Positions 43,028-56,532 of a DNA stretch of 64,000 nt are shown in pieces; positions within the stretch are counted from its first letter, which is position 1, and each line of letters starts with the position of its first letter. The notes under the pieces are model-generated. The model worked only from the letters and a program-made list of their open reading frames with translations, was not told the origin of the DNA and did no database searches. Source of the DNA: Pseudomonas yamanorum (GTDB lineage: Bacteria > Pseudomonadota > Gammaproteobacteria > Pseudomonadales > Pseudomonadaceae); the NCBI RefSeq assembly GCF_900105735.1, contig NZ_LT629793.1, forward strand, positions 682,001 through 746,000, in the 5' to 3' direction. The translations under genes were made by a program, and so were the position numbers.

Positions 43028-43115
43028 TCGATCATTAACCCCCAGCCTTTGCGCTTTTTGTTCGAACTCAGACCTTTAGACTGCACTCCTACGCTTATTA
43101 GCCAAGGAGTCAGTC

Positions 43116-44111
43116 ATGGGTTTGCTGATCGAAGGACGCTGGCATGACCAGTGGTACGAAAGTAGCGCAGACGGCGCCTTCCAACGGGAGCAGGCGCAAC
43201 GCCGTAACTGGGTGACCGCCGATGGCGAGCCCGGCCCGACCGGTGAAGGCGGTTTCGCGGCTGAAGCCGGTCGCTATCATCTGTACGTCTCCCTGGCCTG
43301 CCCCTGGGCACACCGCACATTGATCCTGCGCAAGCTAAAAGGCCTGGAAAGCCTGATCGATGTGTCCGTGGTCAGCTGGCTAATGCTCGAGAACGGCTGG
43401 ACCTTCGACAAGGCCCACGGCTCCAGCGGCGACAGACTCGACGACTTCACCTACATGCACCAACGCTACACCGCCGACTCCGCCAACTACACCGGGCGCG
43501 TTACCGTCCCGGTGTTGTGGGACAGGAAGCTCAAGCGGATTGTCAGCAATGAATCGGCGGAGATTATTCGCATGTTCAACAGTGCGTTTAATGAACTGAC
43601 CGGCAATCAACTGGACTTCTATCCCGAGGCCCAGCGTTCAACCATCGATGCACTGAACGACCGGATCTATCCCGCCGTGAACAACGGTGTATACCGCGCA
43701 GGTTTTGCCACGTCGCAAAAAGCGTATGAAGCGGCATTTGATGATGTGTTTGCCGAACTGGATCACCTTGAACAGCACTTGGGTAAGCATCGTTACTTGG
43801 CGGGGGAGTACCTGACTGAAGCCGATGTAAGGCTTTTCACCACGGCGATTCGGTTTGATGCGGTGTACTACAGCCACTTCAAATGCAACCTGCGACGGAT
43901 TGCGGATTATCCGAACTTGTCGAACTGGCTAAGGGAGCTGTATCAGTGGCCGGGGATTGCCGAGACGGTGGATTTTGCCCACATCAAGGGGCATTACTAC
44001 GCCAGTCACCGCACGATTAATCCGACGGGGATTGTGCCGAAGGGGCCGTTGCAGACGTTTGAGGCGGAGCATGATCGGGAGCGGTTGAGCGGGAAAGGGA
44101 TTTGGAGTTGA
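43116..44111 (+). CDS. Glutathionyl-hydroquinone reductase (Xi-class GST)
   Basis: 331 residues. The catalytic cysteine is residue 62 in SLACPWAHRTLILRKLKGLE, the diagnostic CPWAHR motif of Xi-class glutathione transferases (YqjG/PcpF). The C-terminal helical domain has YLAGEYLTEADVRLFTTAIRFDAVYYSHFKCN. It reduces glutathionyl-hydroquinones, protecting against quinones. AAGGAG lies eight bases before ATG. Monocistronic, followed by a REPIN-like element. Confidence 0.94.
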   Translation: MGLLIEGRWHDQWYESSADGAFQREQAQRRNWVTADGEPGPTGEGGFAAEAGRYHLYVSLACPWAHRTLILRKLKGLESLIDVSVVSWLMLENGWTFDKAHGSSGDRLDDFTYMHQRYTADSANYTGRVTVPVLWDRKLKRIVSNESAEIIRMFNSAFNELTGNQLDFYPEAQRSTIDALNDRIYPAVNNGVYRAGFATSQKAYEAAFDDVFAELDHLEQHLGKHRYLAGEYLTEADVRLFTTAIRFDAVYYSHFKCNLRRIADYPNLSNWLRELYQWPGIAETVDFAHIKGHYYASHRTINPTGIVPKGPLQTFEAEHDRERLSGKGIWS

Positions 44112-44120
44112 TCCAAGCCC

Positions 44121-44220
44121 TGTAGGAGCAAGCTTGCTCGCGAAGGCCGTCAACGATAACGCGCTCATGCTGAATGAGCGCGGTGACCTTGAGTTTTTCG
44201 CGAGCAAGCTCGCTCCTACA
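44121..44220. repeat. REPIN-like element
   Basis: TGTAGGAGCAAGCTTGCTCG on the left and its inverse CGAGCAAGCTCGCTCCTACA on the right, 100 bp in total. It lies between convergent genes. Confidence 0.8.
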
Positions 44221-44240
44221 GTTGGAATGCGTCGCGCTTG

Positions 44241-45635
44241 TCAGACTTGCGACTGAGCGCCTTCAAACCACTTCAGCTTCTCACGCAACAGCACCACTTC
44301 TCCCACAATCACCAGTGTCGGTGCATGAACTTCATGCTCCGCCACCATGCGTGGCAGGTCAGCCAGTGTGCCGGTAAACACCCGCTGGTTGGACGTGGTG
44401 CCCTGCTGGATCAACGCCGCCGGCGTATCCGCTGAACGGCCATGCTGGATCAGTTGTTCGCAGATGATCGGCAACCCGATCAACCCCATGTAGAAGACCA
44501 GGGTTTGCGACGGCCCTACCAGGTCACTCCATGGCAGGTCCGAAGTCCCGTCCTTCAAGTGCCCGGTAATGAAGCGAACCGACTGCGCATAGTCGCGATG
44601 GGTCAGCGGAATACCGGCATACGCCGCGCAACCACTGGCTGCCGTAATGCCCGGCACCACCTGGAACGGGATGCCATGGGCCGCCAGCTCTTCGATCTCT
44701 TCACCGCCACGACCAAAGATGAACGGGTCGCCACCCTTGAGCCGCAGCACGCGCTTGCCTTGCTTGGCCAGGTCCACCAGCTGCTGGTTGATCTGGTCTT
44801 GCGGCACCGCATGGTCAGCGCGTCGCTTGCCGACGTACACCCGCTCAGCATCTCGGCGGCACAGCTCAAGAATCGCCGGCGCCACCAAACGGTCGTACAG
44901 CACCACATCGGCCTGCTGCATCAAGCGCAACGCGCGGAAGGTCAGCAGGTCCGGATCACCCGGGCCTGCCCCCACCAGGTAGACTTCGCCCGGTGCGTGA
45001 GGCGGCGCGCCGTTGATTTTCTCCACCAGCAAACGCTCGGCTTCATCGCCCTGCCCGGCCAGTTGCCGGTCAGCAATCGGACCTTGAAACACGTCTTCCC
45101 AGAACGCGCGACGCTGCTGCACATCCGGAAACAAACCTTTGACCTGGCTACGAAACCGCGCTGCCAACCCGGCCAATTGACCGTAAGTCGACGGAATCCA
45201 GGTTTCCAGCTTGGCGCGGATCAAGCGTGCCAGCACCGGCGCATCGCCGCCGCTGGACACTGCGATCACCAAAGGTGAACGGTCGACAATCGCCGGGAAG
45301 ATCACGCTGCACAAGGCCGGCGCATCCACCACATTGACCGGTACGCAACGACGCCGGGCATCGCTGGACACTTGCGCGTTCAGCGGCTCGTCGTCGGTCG
45401 CGGCGATGATCAGAGTGCAGCCGTCGAGGTCGGCCTCCTGATAACCGCGCAAAATCAGTTCACCGCCACTGCCCTGCACCAGTTCACGCAACTGGTCTTC
45501 AATCTGGGGAGCAACCACCCGCAACAACGCGCCGGCGTCGGCCAGCAGCCGGGATTTGCGCAAGGCAATCTCCCCGCCACCAACGACCAACACACGACCG
45601 CCGCGCAGGTTATGAAACAGCGGCAGAAATTCCAT
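44241..45635 (-). CDS. cysG: Siroheme synthase (multifunctional)
   Basis: 464 residues with both CysG halves. The N-terminal dehydrogenase/ferrochelatase (about 1-205) has the NAD motif [30 protein letters not shown] and [21 protein letters not shown]. The C-terminal uroporphyrinogen III methyltransferase (about 216-455) has [32 protein letters not shown] and [23 protein letters not shown]. It makes siroheme for sulfite and nitrite reductases. The ATG abuts the serS stop (TAAATG), so it is co-transcribed with the serS gene upstream. Confidence 0.96.
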   Translation of the reverse strand: MEFLPLFHNLRGGRVLVVGGGEIALRKSRLLADAGALLRVVAPQIEDQLRELVQGSGGELILRGYQEADLDGCTLIIAATDDEPLNAQVSSDARRRCVPVNVVDAPALCSVIFPAIVDRSPLVIAVSSGGDAPVLARLIRAKLETWIPSTYGQLAGLAARFRSQVKGLFPDVQQRRAFWEDVFQGPIADRQLAGQGDEAERLLVEKINGAPPHAPGEVYLVGAGPGDPDLLTFRALRLMQQADVVLYDRLVAPAILELCRRDAERVYVGKRRADHAVPQDQINQQLVDLAKQGKRVLRLKGGDPFIFGRGGEEIEELAAHGIPFQVVPGITAASGCAAYAGIPLTHRDYAQSVRFITGHLKDGTSDLPWSDLVGPSQTLVFYMGLIGLPIICEQLIQHGRSADTPAALIQQGTTSNQRVFTGTLADLPRMVAEHEVHAPTLVIVGEVVLLREKLKWFEGAQSQV

Positions 45636-47306
<1,671 letters not shown>

Positions 47307-47307
<1 letters not shown>

Positions 47308-48629
47308 TACTTTCTCCGCTGTTTCGGGCTAAGCCGGTCAAGTTGGGCAAGGTGATTGAGCTTTTCGCCGATCTTCAGTTCCAGGCCGCGGGGCACCGGC
47401 TGGTAGAACGGCTGCGGCGCAAGGTCATCCGGGAAGTAATCTTCGCCAGCCGCATAGGCGTCCGGCTCATCATGGGCGTAACGGTATTCATCGCCATAAC
47501 CCAGCTGCTTCATCAGCTTGGTCGGCGCATTGCGCAGGTGCAGCGGCACTTCCAGGGAACCATGCTCAGCGGCGGCACGCAGGGCGGACTTGAAGCCCAT
47601 GTACACCGCGTTGCTTTTCGGCGCGCAAGCCAGATAGGTGATGGCCTGGGCCACCGCCAACTCGCCTTCCGGGCTGCCCAGGCGCTCCTGCACTTCCCAG
47701 GCGGCCAGGCACAGGCTCAGCGCGCGCGGGTCGGCATTGCCGATGTCTTCACTGGCCATGCGCACCACGCGCCGGGCCAGGTACAGCGGGTCGCAACCGC
47801 CGTCGATCATCCGCGCAAACCAGTACAGCGCGCCGTCGGGGTTTGAGCCGCGCACCGACTTGTGCAACGCGGAAATCTGGTCGTAGAACGCTTCGCCGCC
47901 TTTGTCGAAACGCCGGCGGGTGTCGCCCAGCAGGCTTTGCAGCAAGTCGACACCGATTTCGCTGCCATCCTCGGCCAGGTCGGACGCGTTCTCCAACAGA
48001 TTGAGAAAACGTCGACCATCGCCGTCAGCCGCAGTCAGCAGAATCTTGAAGCCTTCCTCGCTGACACTCAGTTGGCGCTTGCCCAGGCCCTTGTCTTCAG
48101 TCAGCGCGCGCTGCAACAGCTTCTGCATCGCGGCTTCATCGAGGCTCTTGAGCACATAGACACGCGCCCGGGACAGCAAGGCGTTGTTCAGTTCAAAAGA
48201 CGGGTTTTCAGTGGTGGCGCCAATAAAAATCAGCGTGCCGTCTTCGACATACGGCAAGAACGCATCCTGCTGCGACTTGTTGAAGCGATGCACTTCGTCG
48301 ACAAACAGGATGGTGCGCTTGCCGTATTGCCCGGCCTGCTGCTTGGCGACTTCCACCGCCTGGCGGATTTCCTTGACCCCGGCGAGCACCGCCGAAACCG
48401 TCTCGAAGTGAGCATCCGAGACTTTTGCCAGGAGCCGCGCCAGGGTGGTCTTACCCACGCCCGGCGGCCCCCAGAAAATCATCGAGTGCAGCGCACCCTG
48501 CTCCAGGGCTTCGCGCAAAGGCTTGCCGCGAGCGAGCAGGTGTTCCTGCCCGACGTACTCGTCCAGGTTGGTCGAGCGCAGGCGCGCCGCCAGAGGCTGA
48601 GCAATCGGGTCACTTCGAAACAGGTCCAT
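47307..48629 (-). CDS. rarA: Replication-associated recombination protein A (RarA/MgsA AAA ATPase)
   Basis: 440 residues. Starts with [25 protein letters not shown] and has Walker [13 protein letters not shown], Walker [16 protein letters not shown] and sensor [12 protein letters not shown]. The C-terminal half ([28 protein letters not shown]) is the MgsA tetramerisation domain. It acts at stalled replication forks and binds SSB. It lies 27 bases after lolA and overlaps crcB by one base. Confidence 0.96.
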
Positions 48630-48656
48630 GGGCAGCGTTTGAAACCTCTGGGCAGT

Positions 48657-49280
48657 TTATTCCTGGATCACGTCGGCACCCTTCGGGATGTCGAACTTGA
48701 ACTTGGATGCCGGTACCGGCTGGTTGGCCTTGACCCCGGAGAACAGGATATCGGTGCGCTGGCCGACGCTGTCAACCAGGCGCATGTTGTTGATCACGCC
48801 GTTGCCAAACGACAGGGACAGCGTGTCAAAGAGCGTGTCCTTGGATTTCGGCCTAAGGGTGAACTCAATCACGTTACTGGTCTGCTTGGAGGTAATGTCG
48901 AAGCTGTCGTTGATTTTCGACACATCGCCCGACAGCAACAGCGCTGGCGTCTGGTTCAGGCGCGGGTCGAGCTTCTTGATGGTCGCCTGCTCCAGGTCCG
49001 GGTCCCACAGGGTGACTTTTTGGCCGTCCGAGACGATGGTCTGCTCGGCTTTGCCTTCCGTGTGCCAGTAGAACAGCCCTGGGCGCTGCACAGCCATCTC
49101 GCCGGCGGTTTCCTGCAATTGGGTGCCACCGGCATCCAGCGTGAGCTGGGAGAAGCGCGCGGTCAGGGTCTGGGATTTGTCCAACAGGTTCTTCAGGCTG
49201 GCGACGGAAGCCGGGTCAGCATGAGCCGAAACAGCAGTCAGGGCCAATGCAGGCAACAACAGCATGCGGATAAGACGCAT
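48657..49280 (-). CDS. lolA: Outer-membrane lipoprotein carrier protein
   Basis: 207 residues with a signal peptide ending VSAHAD. The LolA fold is recognised from [64 protein letters not shown] and [14 protein letters not shown]. It ferries lipoproteins from LolCDE across the periplasm to LolB, serving the many lipoproteins predicted in this window. It lies between ftsK and rarA. Confidence 0.96.
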   Translation of the reverse strand: MRLIRMLLLPALALTAVSAHADPASVASLKNLLDKSQTLTARFSQLTLDAGGTQLQETAGEMAVQRPGLFYWHTEGKAEQTIVSDGQKVTLWDPDLEQATIKKLDPRLNQTPALLLSGDVSKINDSFDITSKQTSNVIEFTLRPKSKDTLFDTLSLSFGNGVINNMRLVDSVGQRTDILFSGVKANQPVPASKFKFDIPKGADVIQE

Positions 49281-49337
49281 GGGAGTCCTCTTAGATTCGT
49301 TTGCAAGGCGTGCCGCGTGTTGCCACGCGGCACGTAA

Positions 49338-51746
49338 TCAGTCACGCATCTGCGCTGGCGCAATCACTTCGCGCGAGCCGTTGGTGTTCATCGAGGTGAC
49401 CACGCCGGCCATTTCCATGGCTTCGATCATGCGGGCAGCGCGGTTGTAGCCAATCTTCAGCTTACGCTGTACGGCGGAGATCGAGGCGCGGCGGCTTTCA
49501 AGGACGAACTGCACCGCTTCGTCGTAGAGCGCATCGGTCTCGGCATCATCGTCGCCACCGCTGCTGCCACCGTCGAAGCCGCTGCCGGCCTCTTCGACGC
49601 CCGCAAGGATGTCGTCGTTGTATTCCGGGGCGCCGCGCAGCTTCCAGGCCTCCACCACACGGTGCACTTCATCGTCGGAGACGAAGGCGCCGTGAACGCG
49701 GATCGGCAGACTGGTGCCCGGTGGCATGTAGAGCATGTCACCGTGGCCCAGCAGTTGCTCGGCGCCGCCCTGGTCGATGATGGTACGGGAGTCGATCTTG
49801 CTCGATACCTGGAACGCCATGCGGGTCGGGATGTTGGCCTTGATCAGGCCGGTGATCACGTCCACCGACGGACGCTGGGTCGCCAGGATCAAGTGGATAC
49901 CGGCGGCCCGCGCCTTCTGGGCGATACGGGCGATCAGCTCTTCGACCTTCTTGCCGACGATCATCATCATGTCGGCAAATTCGTCGACTACCACCACGAT
50001 GGTCGGCAGCTTGGTCAACAGCGGCGCTTCGTCGTGAATGCTTTCGCGCTTGTACAGCGGGTCGGTCAGCGGCGTGCCGGCGTCCTGGGCTTCCTTGACC
50101 TTGGCGTTGAAGCCCGACAGGTTACGTACGCCCATCTTCGCCATCAGCTTGTAGCGGCGCTCCATCTCGGCGACGCTCCAGCGCAGGGCGTTGGCGGCGT
50201 CCTTCATGTCGGTCACTACCGGGCACAGCAGGTGCGGAATGCCTTCGTAGATCGACAGCTCGAGCATTTTCGGGTCGATCATGATCAGCTTGGCGTCTTC
50301 CGGGCCAGACTTGAACAGGATCGACAGGATCATCGCGTTCACACCCACCGACTTACCGGAACCGGTGGTACCGGCGACCAGCAAGTGCGGCATTTTAGCC
50401 AGGTCGGTGATCACCGGCTTGCCGCCGATGTCGTGGCCCAGGGCCAATGTCACCGGCGATTTGAAGTTGTCGTATTCCGGGGTCGACAGCACTTCAGAGA
50501 AGCGCACGATCTGCCGGTCTTCGTTGGGAATCTCGATACCGACGGTGGTCTTGCCCGGAATCACTTCCACCACCCGCACGCTGGTCACGGCCAGCGAACG
50601 CGCCAGATCCTTGGCCAGGTTGGAAATGCGGCTGACCTTCACGCCGGCAGCCGGCTGGATTTCGTAGCGGGTAATCACCGGGCCCGGGTGGATCGAATCC
50701 ACCGAGACTTCGACGCCGAATTCCTTGAGCTTGATTTCCAGCAGGTGGCCGACGGCCGCCAGGGATTCAGGGGAATAGTTGAGCTGTTTCTTTTCCGCCG
50801 GGTCGAGAATCGAGATCGGCGGCAAGGTGCCTTCCACGGCGCTGTCGACAAACAACGGCGCCTGTTTCTCTTTCTGCACGCGATGGCTTGGCTCGGGCGC
50901 CTTCGGCGGCGCAGGCGCGATCACCGGCGGTACCTGCTTCTCGCGGTCCGACATGTGTTTGGTCAGCGCCTGCTCGCGTTCGATCAGGCGCTCCTTGACC
51001 TTGGCTTGCTCACGCCGGTCCGGCGTGCTCGGGGCCACCACCTCATTGACGCGGGTATCGACCTCACGCAGTTGCGCAACCATGCGCTTGCGGTCGACCC
51101 GGGCCGACCACCAGCGATTGGCGGCGCCCTGGAACAGTTCGAGCAGGTCGAGGGTGATCTTGCCGGTCACGTCCATGACCTTGAACCACGACAGGTCGGT
51201 AAACACGGTGAGGCCGAACAGGAACAACGCGATAAACATCAGGGTGCTGCCCTGGATGTTCAGGGTCCTGCGGGCCAGGTCGCCGAGGCTTTCGCCCAGT
51301 GCGCCGCCAGCACCGGCCGGCAAGCCGGTAGGTGCGTGGAAATGGATGTGGGCCAGGGCCGCGCCCGACAGCACCAGGAACACCAGGCCGATCAGACGCC
51401 AGGAGAACAGCCAGCCGCTCCACTGCCAAGGTTCATGACGTTGGCGGAAGATCTGCCAGGTCTTGATGGCCAGCAACAACGGGAAGATATAGGCAAAATA
51501 ACCCAGCACCATGAACAGGATATCGGCGCTGTAGGAGCCGGCAGGACCACCGAAGTTCTGCACGTCTTCGATCTTGCTGTTGTGGCTCCAGCCTGGATCG
51601 TCCTTGCCATAGGTGAGCAAGGCCATCATCAGGAACAGGCACAGGGCGCCGATGGCGATCAGTGCACCTTCCTTGAGTCGATAGTGCAGGTGCTGGCGCC
51701 AGGCGGGCACGACTGCGGCTTTAGGTGTTGCGGCGGATTTCTTCAA
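49338..51746 (-). CDS. ftsK: DNA translocase FtsK
   Basis: 802 residues. Four transmembrane helices lie within about residues 20-205, followed by a proline/charge-rich linker of only about 100 residues, short as in other Pseudomonas. The motor domain has Walker [14 protein letters not shown] and Walker [14 protein letters not shown]. The C-terminal gamma winged helix (about 735-800) has [19 protein letters not shown] for KOPS reading. It moves chromosome termini to the septum and activates XerCD. The start is a TTG (KKSAATPKA) with AGGA upstream; no nearer ATG is in frame before the first helix. Confidence 0.95.
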   Translation of the reverse strand: MKKSAATPKAAVVPAWRQHLHYRLKEGALIAIGALCLFLMMALLTYGKDDPGWSHNSKIEDVQNFGGPAGSYSADILFMVLGYFAYIFPLLLAIKTWQIFRQRHEPWQWSGWLFSWRLIGLVFLVLSGAALAHIHFHAPTGLPAGAGGALGESLGDLARRTLNIQGSTLMFIALFLFGLTVFTDLSWFKVMDVTGKITLDLLELFQGAANRWWSARVDRKRMVAQLREVDTRVNEVVAPSTPDRREQAKVKERLIEREQALTKHMSDREKQVPPVIAPAPPKAPEPSHRVQKEKQAPLFVDSAVEGTLPPISILDPAEKKQLNYSPESLAAVGHLLEIKLKEFGVEVSVDSIHPGPVITRYEIQPAAGVKVSRISNLAKDLARSLAVTSVRVVEVIPGKTTVGIEIPNEDRQIVRFSEVLSTPEYDNFKSPVTLALGHDIGGKPVITDLAKMPHLLVAGTTGSGKSVGVNAMILSILFKSGPEDAKLIMIDPKMLELSIYEGIPHLLCPVVTDMKDAANALRWSVAEMERRYKLMAKMGVRNLSGFNAKVKEAQDAGTPLTDPLYKRESIHDEAPLLTKLPTIVVVVDEFADMMMIVGKKVEELIARIAQKARAAGIHLILATQRPSVDVITGLIKANIPTRMAFQVSSKIDSRTIIDQGGAEQLLGHGDMLYMPPGTSLPIRVHGAFVSDDEVHRVVEAWKLRGAPEYNDDILAGVEEAGSGFDGGSSGGDDDAETDALYDEAVQFVLESRRASISAVQRKLKIGYNRAARMIEAMEMAGVVTSMNTNGSREVIAPAQMRD

Positions 51747-52233
51747 AACGGGTCTATTCCTGCGCCTTTAGCGCGTCCATCTGTTGAATGACTGCAAAAT
51801 ACTGCTCAATCCGAGCAGGTAAAAAATGAACGAGTGCCAGTGAAGCTACTTTTAACACTCTGCAACTGATTCATGAAACGGCGATAACGCCTGAATGGCC
51901 GCATTGTACGGGTTTGTGTGCGCTATGCCACGCACTTGGACCTACGTTACATAGCATAGCCAATCTTCGGTTTCATAACGTTCAATTTGAGCATGCATTG
52001 TCTTTGCTGACAAAGGCTTATGAGCTGTTTTTGCCAATCCAGGCTAGCTTGCCGACCGACGTACGCGATTACGACCACGCCCCCGGCATAGAGTTGCAGA
52101 AACACCCGTTCATGCTTATCTGCACCGATCCCATGTTCGGGGTAGCCCCAGAGCGCTTCGTCGACAATAATCACAGCTCTTGCAACGGGCAACATCGCCG
52201 TTACCGCCCTCCCCTTCCGTAAGCCTGGATGCC
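51747..52233. other. Divergent ftsK/aat intergenic region, unresolved
   Basis: About 490 bases. The first 150 should hold the ftsK promoter. Open frames run on both strands (plus 51914-52222; minus 51947 to about 52200), but neither has a good ribosome binding site or recognisable protein features, and base composition is less GC-rich than the neighbours. In P. aeruginosa I recall a thioredoxin reductase gene at this position; it is absent here. May be residue of a lost gene or a long leader. Confidence 0.4.
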
Positions 52234-52914
52234 ATGCTGACCTGGTTACAACGCAACACCCTGACGTTTCCACCGCTGGCAAAGGCCATGCGCGAACCCA
52301 ATGGCCTGCTCGCCGCCGGTGGCGACCTGTCGGCCGACCGCTTGATCCAGGCCTATCGCCACGGCTGCTTTCCGTGGTTCTCGGAGGGCCAGCCCATCCT
52401 GTGGTGGTCGCCCGACCCGCGCACCGTGCTGTTCCCCGACGAGCTGCATGTTTCCCGCAGCCTCGGCAAACTGTTGCGCCAGCAGCGTTACACGGTGACC
52501 TTCGATCAGGATTTCGCCGCCGTCATCCAGGCTTGCGCAGCGCCACGCAGCTATGCCGATGGCACCTGGATCACCGAAGCCATGCAGAGCGCCTACCTGC
52601 AATTGCACCAGCGCGGCTATGCGCACTCGGTGGAGGTCTGGGACGAAGGCGAACTGGTTGGCGGCCTGTACGGCCTGGCGATGGGCCAGTTGTTTTTCGG
52701 CGAGTCCATGTTCAGTCGCGCCGACAACGCCTCGAAATTCGGCTTTGCGACCCTGGTCAGGCAATTGCAGGCATGGGGCTTTGTGCTGATCGACTGCCAG
52801 ATGCCCACCGACCACCTGCACAGCCTCGGCGCCCGCGCCATTCCCCGCAGCGACTTTGCCAACTACCTGCGCGACCATTTGGACCAAACCAGCTCTGCGC
52901 CATGGGTTTCCTAG
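52234..52914 (+). CDS. aat: Leucyl/phenylalanyl-tRNA--protein transferase
   Basis: 226 residues from MLTWLQRN. Conserved segments are [61 protein letters not shown] and [22 protein letters not shown]. It attaches Leu or Phe to proteins with N-terminal Lys/Arg, making N-degrons for ClpS-ClpAP, whose genes are 2 kb away. An 18-residue longer start was rejected. The bpt gene follows 55 bases later. Confidence 0.96.
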   Translation: MLTWLQRNTLTFPPLAKAMREPNGLLAAGGDLSADRLIQAYRHGCFPWFSEGQPILWWSPDPRTVLFPDELHVSRSLGKLLRQQRYTVTFDQDFAAVIQACAAPRSYADGTWITEAMQSAYLQLHQRGYAHSVEVWDEGELVGGLYGLAMGQLFFGESMFSRADNASKFGFATLVRQLQAWGFVLIDCQMPTDHLHSLGARAIPRSDFANYLRDHLDQTSSAPWVS

Positions 52915-52969
52915 GCGACTTCCCCGCACCTGGCTTACACTTATTTCAAAGCTTATCCGAGGGTTGATC

Positions 52970-53677
52970 ATGACCGAGCTGGCGCGTTTGAAGTTTTATG
53001 CCACTCAACCCCACTCTTGCAGCTATCTGCCCGATGAGCAGGCCACCACGCTGTTCCTCGACCCCAGCCAGCCGATGGACGTGCATGTGTATGCCGATTT
53101 GTCGGAAATGGGCTTCCGGCGCAGCGGCGACCACCTCTACCGGCCGCACTGCCAGAACTGCAACGCCTGCGTACCGGCGCGTATCCCGGTGGCGCAGTTC
53201 CTGCCGGACCGTAATCAGAAACGCATCCTCAAGCGCAATGCCGACCTGACCGTCACCGCTGCCAAACCGGGCTTCAGTGAAGAATATTTCGACCTCTACC
53301 AACGCTACATCGAACAGCGCCATGCCGACGGCGACATGTTCCCACCCAGTCGCGACCAGTTTTCCACCTTCCTGGTGCGCGACCTGCCCTTCTCGCGTTT
53401 CTACGAGTTCCGCCTTGAAGGGCGCCTGGTCGCCGTAGCCGTCACCGACCTGCTGCCCAATGGCCTGTCGGCGGTCTACACCTTTTATGAGCCCGCCGAA
53501 GAGCGTCGCAGCCTGGGACGCTTTGCGATCCTGTGGCAAATCGGCGAAGCCTTGCGCATGGAATTGGAGGCGGTGTACCTCGGATACTGGATAAAAAACT
53601 GCAAAAAGATGAACTACAAGACCCAATATCGGCCCATTGAGCTGTTAATTAACCAAAGATGGGTCACCTTGAACTAG
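52970..53677 (+). CDS. bpt: Aspartate/glutamate leucyltransferase (Bpt/ATE-type)
   Basis: 235 residues from MTELARLKF. The N-terminal domain has the [18 protein letters not shown] motif and the cysteine cluster [15 protein letters not shown]; the C-terminal GNAT-like domain has [18 protein letters not shown]. It adds Leu to N-terminal Asp/Glu, complementing Aat in the N-degron route. It lies between aat and infA, as in other Pseudomonas. Confidence 0.95.
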
Positions 53678-53777
53678 AACCTCTTGGCTTAAACACCCTT
53701 TTTCGGGCACAATGCACGCCGCTTTTGCCTGGCGCAGTTGCACCGGGCCATTCACTGGATACCGAGGGCTTTACTGC

Positions 53778-53996
53778 ATGTCGAAAGAAGACAGCTTCGA
53801 AATGGAAGGCACTGTCGTCGACACCCTGCCCAACACCATGTTTCGTGTGGAGTTGGAAAATGGGCACGTCGTAACCGCGCATATCTCCGGCAAGATGCGC
53901 AAGAATTACATCCGTATTCTTACCGGTGACAAAGTGCGCGTCGAACTGACGCCCTATGACCTGAGCAAAGGGCGCATCACTTACCGCGCCCGTTAA
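53778..53996 (+). CDS. infA: Translation initiation factor IF-1
   Basis: 72 residues, an S1/OB fold beginning [20 protein letters not shown] and ending [12 protein letters not shown], essentially invariant among gamma-proteobacteria. It binds the 30S A site during initiation. The upstream in-frame extension is rejected. A strong terminator follows. Confidence 0.98.
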
Positions 53997-54011
53997 TCAA
54001 GTCAATACAAG

Positions 54012-54036
54012 ACGCCCGGTTATGCCGGGCGTTTTT
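54012..54036 (+). terminator. Terminator after infA
   Basis: ACGCCCGG / CCGGGCGT stem with a TTTTT tail, 15 bases after the stop. Confidence 0.9.
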
Positions 54037-54071
54037 GTGCGCGCGCGATTTACCTGAAACCAGAAATCCCT

Positions 54072-54161
54072 TGTGGGAGCGGGCTTGCTCGCGAATGCGG
54101 CGTGTCAGTGACTGATTGTGTCGACTGGCACACCGCATTCGCGAGCAAGCCCGCTCCCACA
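54072..54161. repeat. REPIN-like element
   Basis: TGTGGGAGCGGGCTTGCTCG and inverse CGAGCAAGCCCGCTCCCACA flank a 90-bp unit with further pairing GAATGCGG / CCGCATTC inside. It lies between the convergent infA and clpA. Confidence 0.85.
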
Positions 54162-54188
54162 TTTGATCTCCATCGGTTTCAAGACAGC

Positions 54189-54214
54189 AAAAAGGCGCCT
54201 CTCGGCGCCTTTTT
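54189..54214. terminator. Bidirectional terminator after clpA
   Basis: AAAAAGGCGCC-TCTC-GGCGCCTTTTT: a symmetric 11-bp stem with T-tracts on both strands. Confidence 0.88.
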
Positions 54215-54232
54215 GTTTTGTTGCGTCAGCTA

Positions 54233-56503
54233 TCAGGCCATTTCAGCCGTGGTCTCGAAGTCGAAGGTCAGCTCGCCGTCCTTCAGGTCGATATGCACCA
54301 CGCCACCGTGGTCTGCCAGTTCGCCGAACAGGATCTCTTCCGCCAGTGGGCGCTTGATCTTGTCCTGGATCAGGCGAGCCATTGGCCGAGCGCCCATTGC
54401 CGCGTCGTAGCCACCTTCCGCCAGCCAGTTGCGCGCCGCGTCCGTAACCTCCAACTGCACGCGCTTGTCTTCCAACTGCGCCTGAAGCTCGGTGAGGAAC
54501 TTGTCCACCACACTTTTGATGACCTCATGACTGAGGCGACCAAACTGGATAATGGTGTCCAGGCGGTTGCGGAATTCCGGCGTGAAGCTCTTCTTGATCA
54601 CTTCCATGGCGTCGGAAGAGTGATCCTGATGAGTAAAGCCAATGGAAGCCCGCGCGGCCGTTTCGGCACCGGCGTTGGTGGTCATGATCACGATCACGTT
54701 GCGGAAGTCCGCCTTGCGCCCGTTGTTGTCGGTCAGGGTGCCGTGGTCCATCACCTGCAACAGCAGGTTGAAGACTTCCGGGTGCGCCTTCTCGATTTCA
54801 TCGAGCAGCAGAACGCAATGCGGCTGCTTGGTGATCGCCTCGGTCAACAGGCCGCCTTGGTCGAAGCCGACATAGCCCGGAGGCGCACCGATCAGGCGCG
54901 ACACAGTGTGACGCTCCATGTACTCGGACATGTCGAAACGCACCAGCTCAATACCCATGGCCTTGGCCAACTGCCGCGCCGCTTCGGTCTTGCCGACACC
55001 GGTAGGCCCGGCGAACAGGAACGAACCGACCGGTTTGTCCGGCGATTTGAGGCCCGCACGGGACAGCTTGATCGCGGTGGACAGCGAGTCGATGGCCGCA
55101 TCCTGACCAAACACCGTCAGCTTGAGGTCGCGCTCCAGGTTACGCAGCAGCTCCCGGTCGGACGTGTTGACGTGTTTTGGCGGAATCCGCGCGATCTTCG
55201 CCACGATGTCCTCGACCTGAGGCACGTCGATGCGCTTCACACGCTTCTCCACCGGCTGCAGGCGCTGGTAGGCACCCGCCTCGTCGATCACGTCGATGGC
55301 TTTGTCCGGCATGTGCCGGTCATTGATGTAACGCGACGCCAACTCGGCGGCTGCACGCAGCGCTTCATCGGTGTACTCGATACCGTGGTGTGCTTCGAAA
55401 CGCCCCTTGAGCCCGCGCAGGATGCCGATGGTGTCTTCAACCGAAGGCTCGGACACGTCGACTTTCTGGAAGCGGCGCGCCAGGGCGCGATCTTTCTCGA
55501 AGATCCCGCGGAATTCCTGGAACGTGGTCGAGCCGATGCAACGGATATCGCCCGAAGACAGCAGCGGCTTGAGCAGGTTCGAAGCGTCCATCACGCCACC
55601 GGAAGCTGCACCGGCACCGATGATGGTATGGATTTCGTCAATGAACAGGATCGCCTGCGGGCGTTTTTTCAGCTCGCCGAGCAACGCCTTGAAGCGCTTC
55701 TCGAAGTCGCCACGGTACTTGGTCCCGGCGAGTAACGCGCCCAGGTCAAGGGAGTAGACGACGCTGTTGGCCAGCAGGTCTGGCACCTGGTTATCAACAA
55801 TGCGCTTGGCCAGGCCTTCGGCAATCGCGGTTTTACCCACGCCCGCCTCACCCACCAACAGCGGGTTGTTTTTGCGACGACGCGCCAGGATCTGCGCCAC
55901 GCGCTCAACTTCCAGCTCACGCCCTACCAGCGGATCGATCCGCCCCTGGCGCGCCAGTTCGTTGAGGTTGCTGGCATAAGCATCCAGCGGGTTGCTCGAA
56001 GAAGAAGACTCACCGCCCTCGTCATCCTGCATATCCTGCTCACCTTCTGAGTGATCGCCATGCCCCGGCACTTTGGAAATGCCATGGGCGATGTAGTTGA
56101 CGACATCAATACGGGCAACGCTTTGCTGCTTGAGCAGGAATACGGCCTGGCTTTCCTGCTCGCTGAAGATCGCCACGAGCACGTTGGCCCCTGTGACTTC
56201 GCGCTTGCCGGAGCTCTGTACGTGGAAAACGGCACGCTGCAGTACCCGCTGGAAGCCCAGGGTTGGCTGGGTCTCGCGGTCCTCGTCATGAACGGGGATC
56301 AACGGCGTGGTGGAGTCGATAAACTCCTGCAGGTCATGCTTGAGTTTGTCGAGATTGGCACCACACGCACGCAGTACGGTGGCGGCAGCTTCGTTATCCA
56401 AAAGTGCCAACAGCAGGTGCTCGACGGTCATGAATTCATGACGCTTCGAACGGGCCTCCTTGAAGGCAAGATTGAGGGTGACTTCGAGCTCGCGGTTTAA
56501 CAT
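54233..56503 (-). CDS. clpA: ATP-dependent Clp protease ATP-binding subunit ClpA
   Basis: 756 residues. The N-domain (about 1-145) binds ClpS. Two AAA modules follow: D1 with [15 protein letters not shown] and D2 with [16 protein letters not shown]. It lacks the ClpB middle domain. An acidic serine-rich linker ([12 protein letters not shown]) lies between the N-domain and D1. It unfolds substrates for ClpP, including N-degron proteins supplied through ClpS. GAGGTGA precedes the ATG. clpS lies 29 bases upstream on the same strand, so the pair is an operon. Confidence 0.97.
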   Translation of the reverse strand: MLNRELEVTLNLAFKEARSKRHEFMTVEHLLLALLDNEAAATVLRACGANLDKLKHDLQEFIDSTTPLIPVHDEDRETQPTLGFQRVLQRAVFHVQSSGKREVTGANVLVAIFSEQESQAVFLLKQQSVARIDVVNYIAHGISKVPGHGDHSEGEQDMQDDEGGESSSSSNPLDAYASNLNELARQGRIDPLVGRELEVERVAQILARRRKNNPLLVGEAGVGKTAIAEGLAKRIVDNQVPDLLANSVVYSLDLGALLAGTKYRGDFEKRFKALLGELKKRPQAILFIDEIHTIIGAGAASGGVMDASNLLKPLLSSGDIRCIGSTTFQEFRGIFEKDRALARRFQKVDVSEPSVEDTIGILRGLKGRFEAHHGIEYTDEALRAAAELASRYINDRHMPDKAIDVIDEAGAYQRLQPVEKRVKRIDVPQVEDIVAKIARIPPKHVNTSDRELLRNLERDLKLTVFGQDAAIDSLSTAIKLSRAGLKSPDKPVGSFLFAGPTGVGKTEAARQLAKAMGIELVRFDMSEYMERHTVSRLIGAPPGYVGFDQGGLLTEAITKQPHCVLLLDEIEKAHPEVFNLLLQVMDHGTLTDNNGRKADFRNVIVIMTTNAGAETAARASIGFTHQDHSSDAMEVIKKSFTPEFRNRLDTIIQFGRLSHEVIKSVVDKFLTELQAQLEDKRVQLEVTDAARNWLAEGGYDAAMGARPMARLIQDKIKRPLAEEILFGELADHGGVVHIDLKDGELTFDFETTAEMA

Positions 56504-56532
56504 AGCTTCACCTCATACCCAAGTGGTCGGAG

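Noticed and set aside
49662..51791. 709-codon plus-strand open frame
   Set aside because: Lies entirely antisense to ftsK. Its histidine/arginine/glutamine-rich composition is typical of a GC-rich shadow frame.
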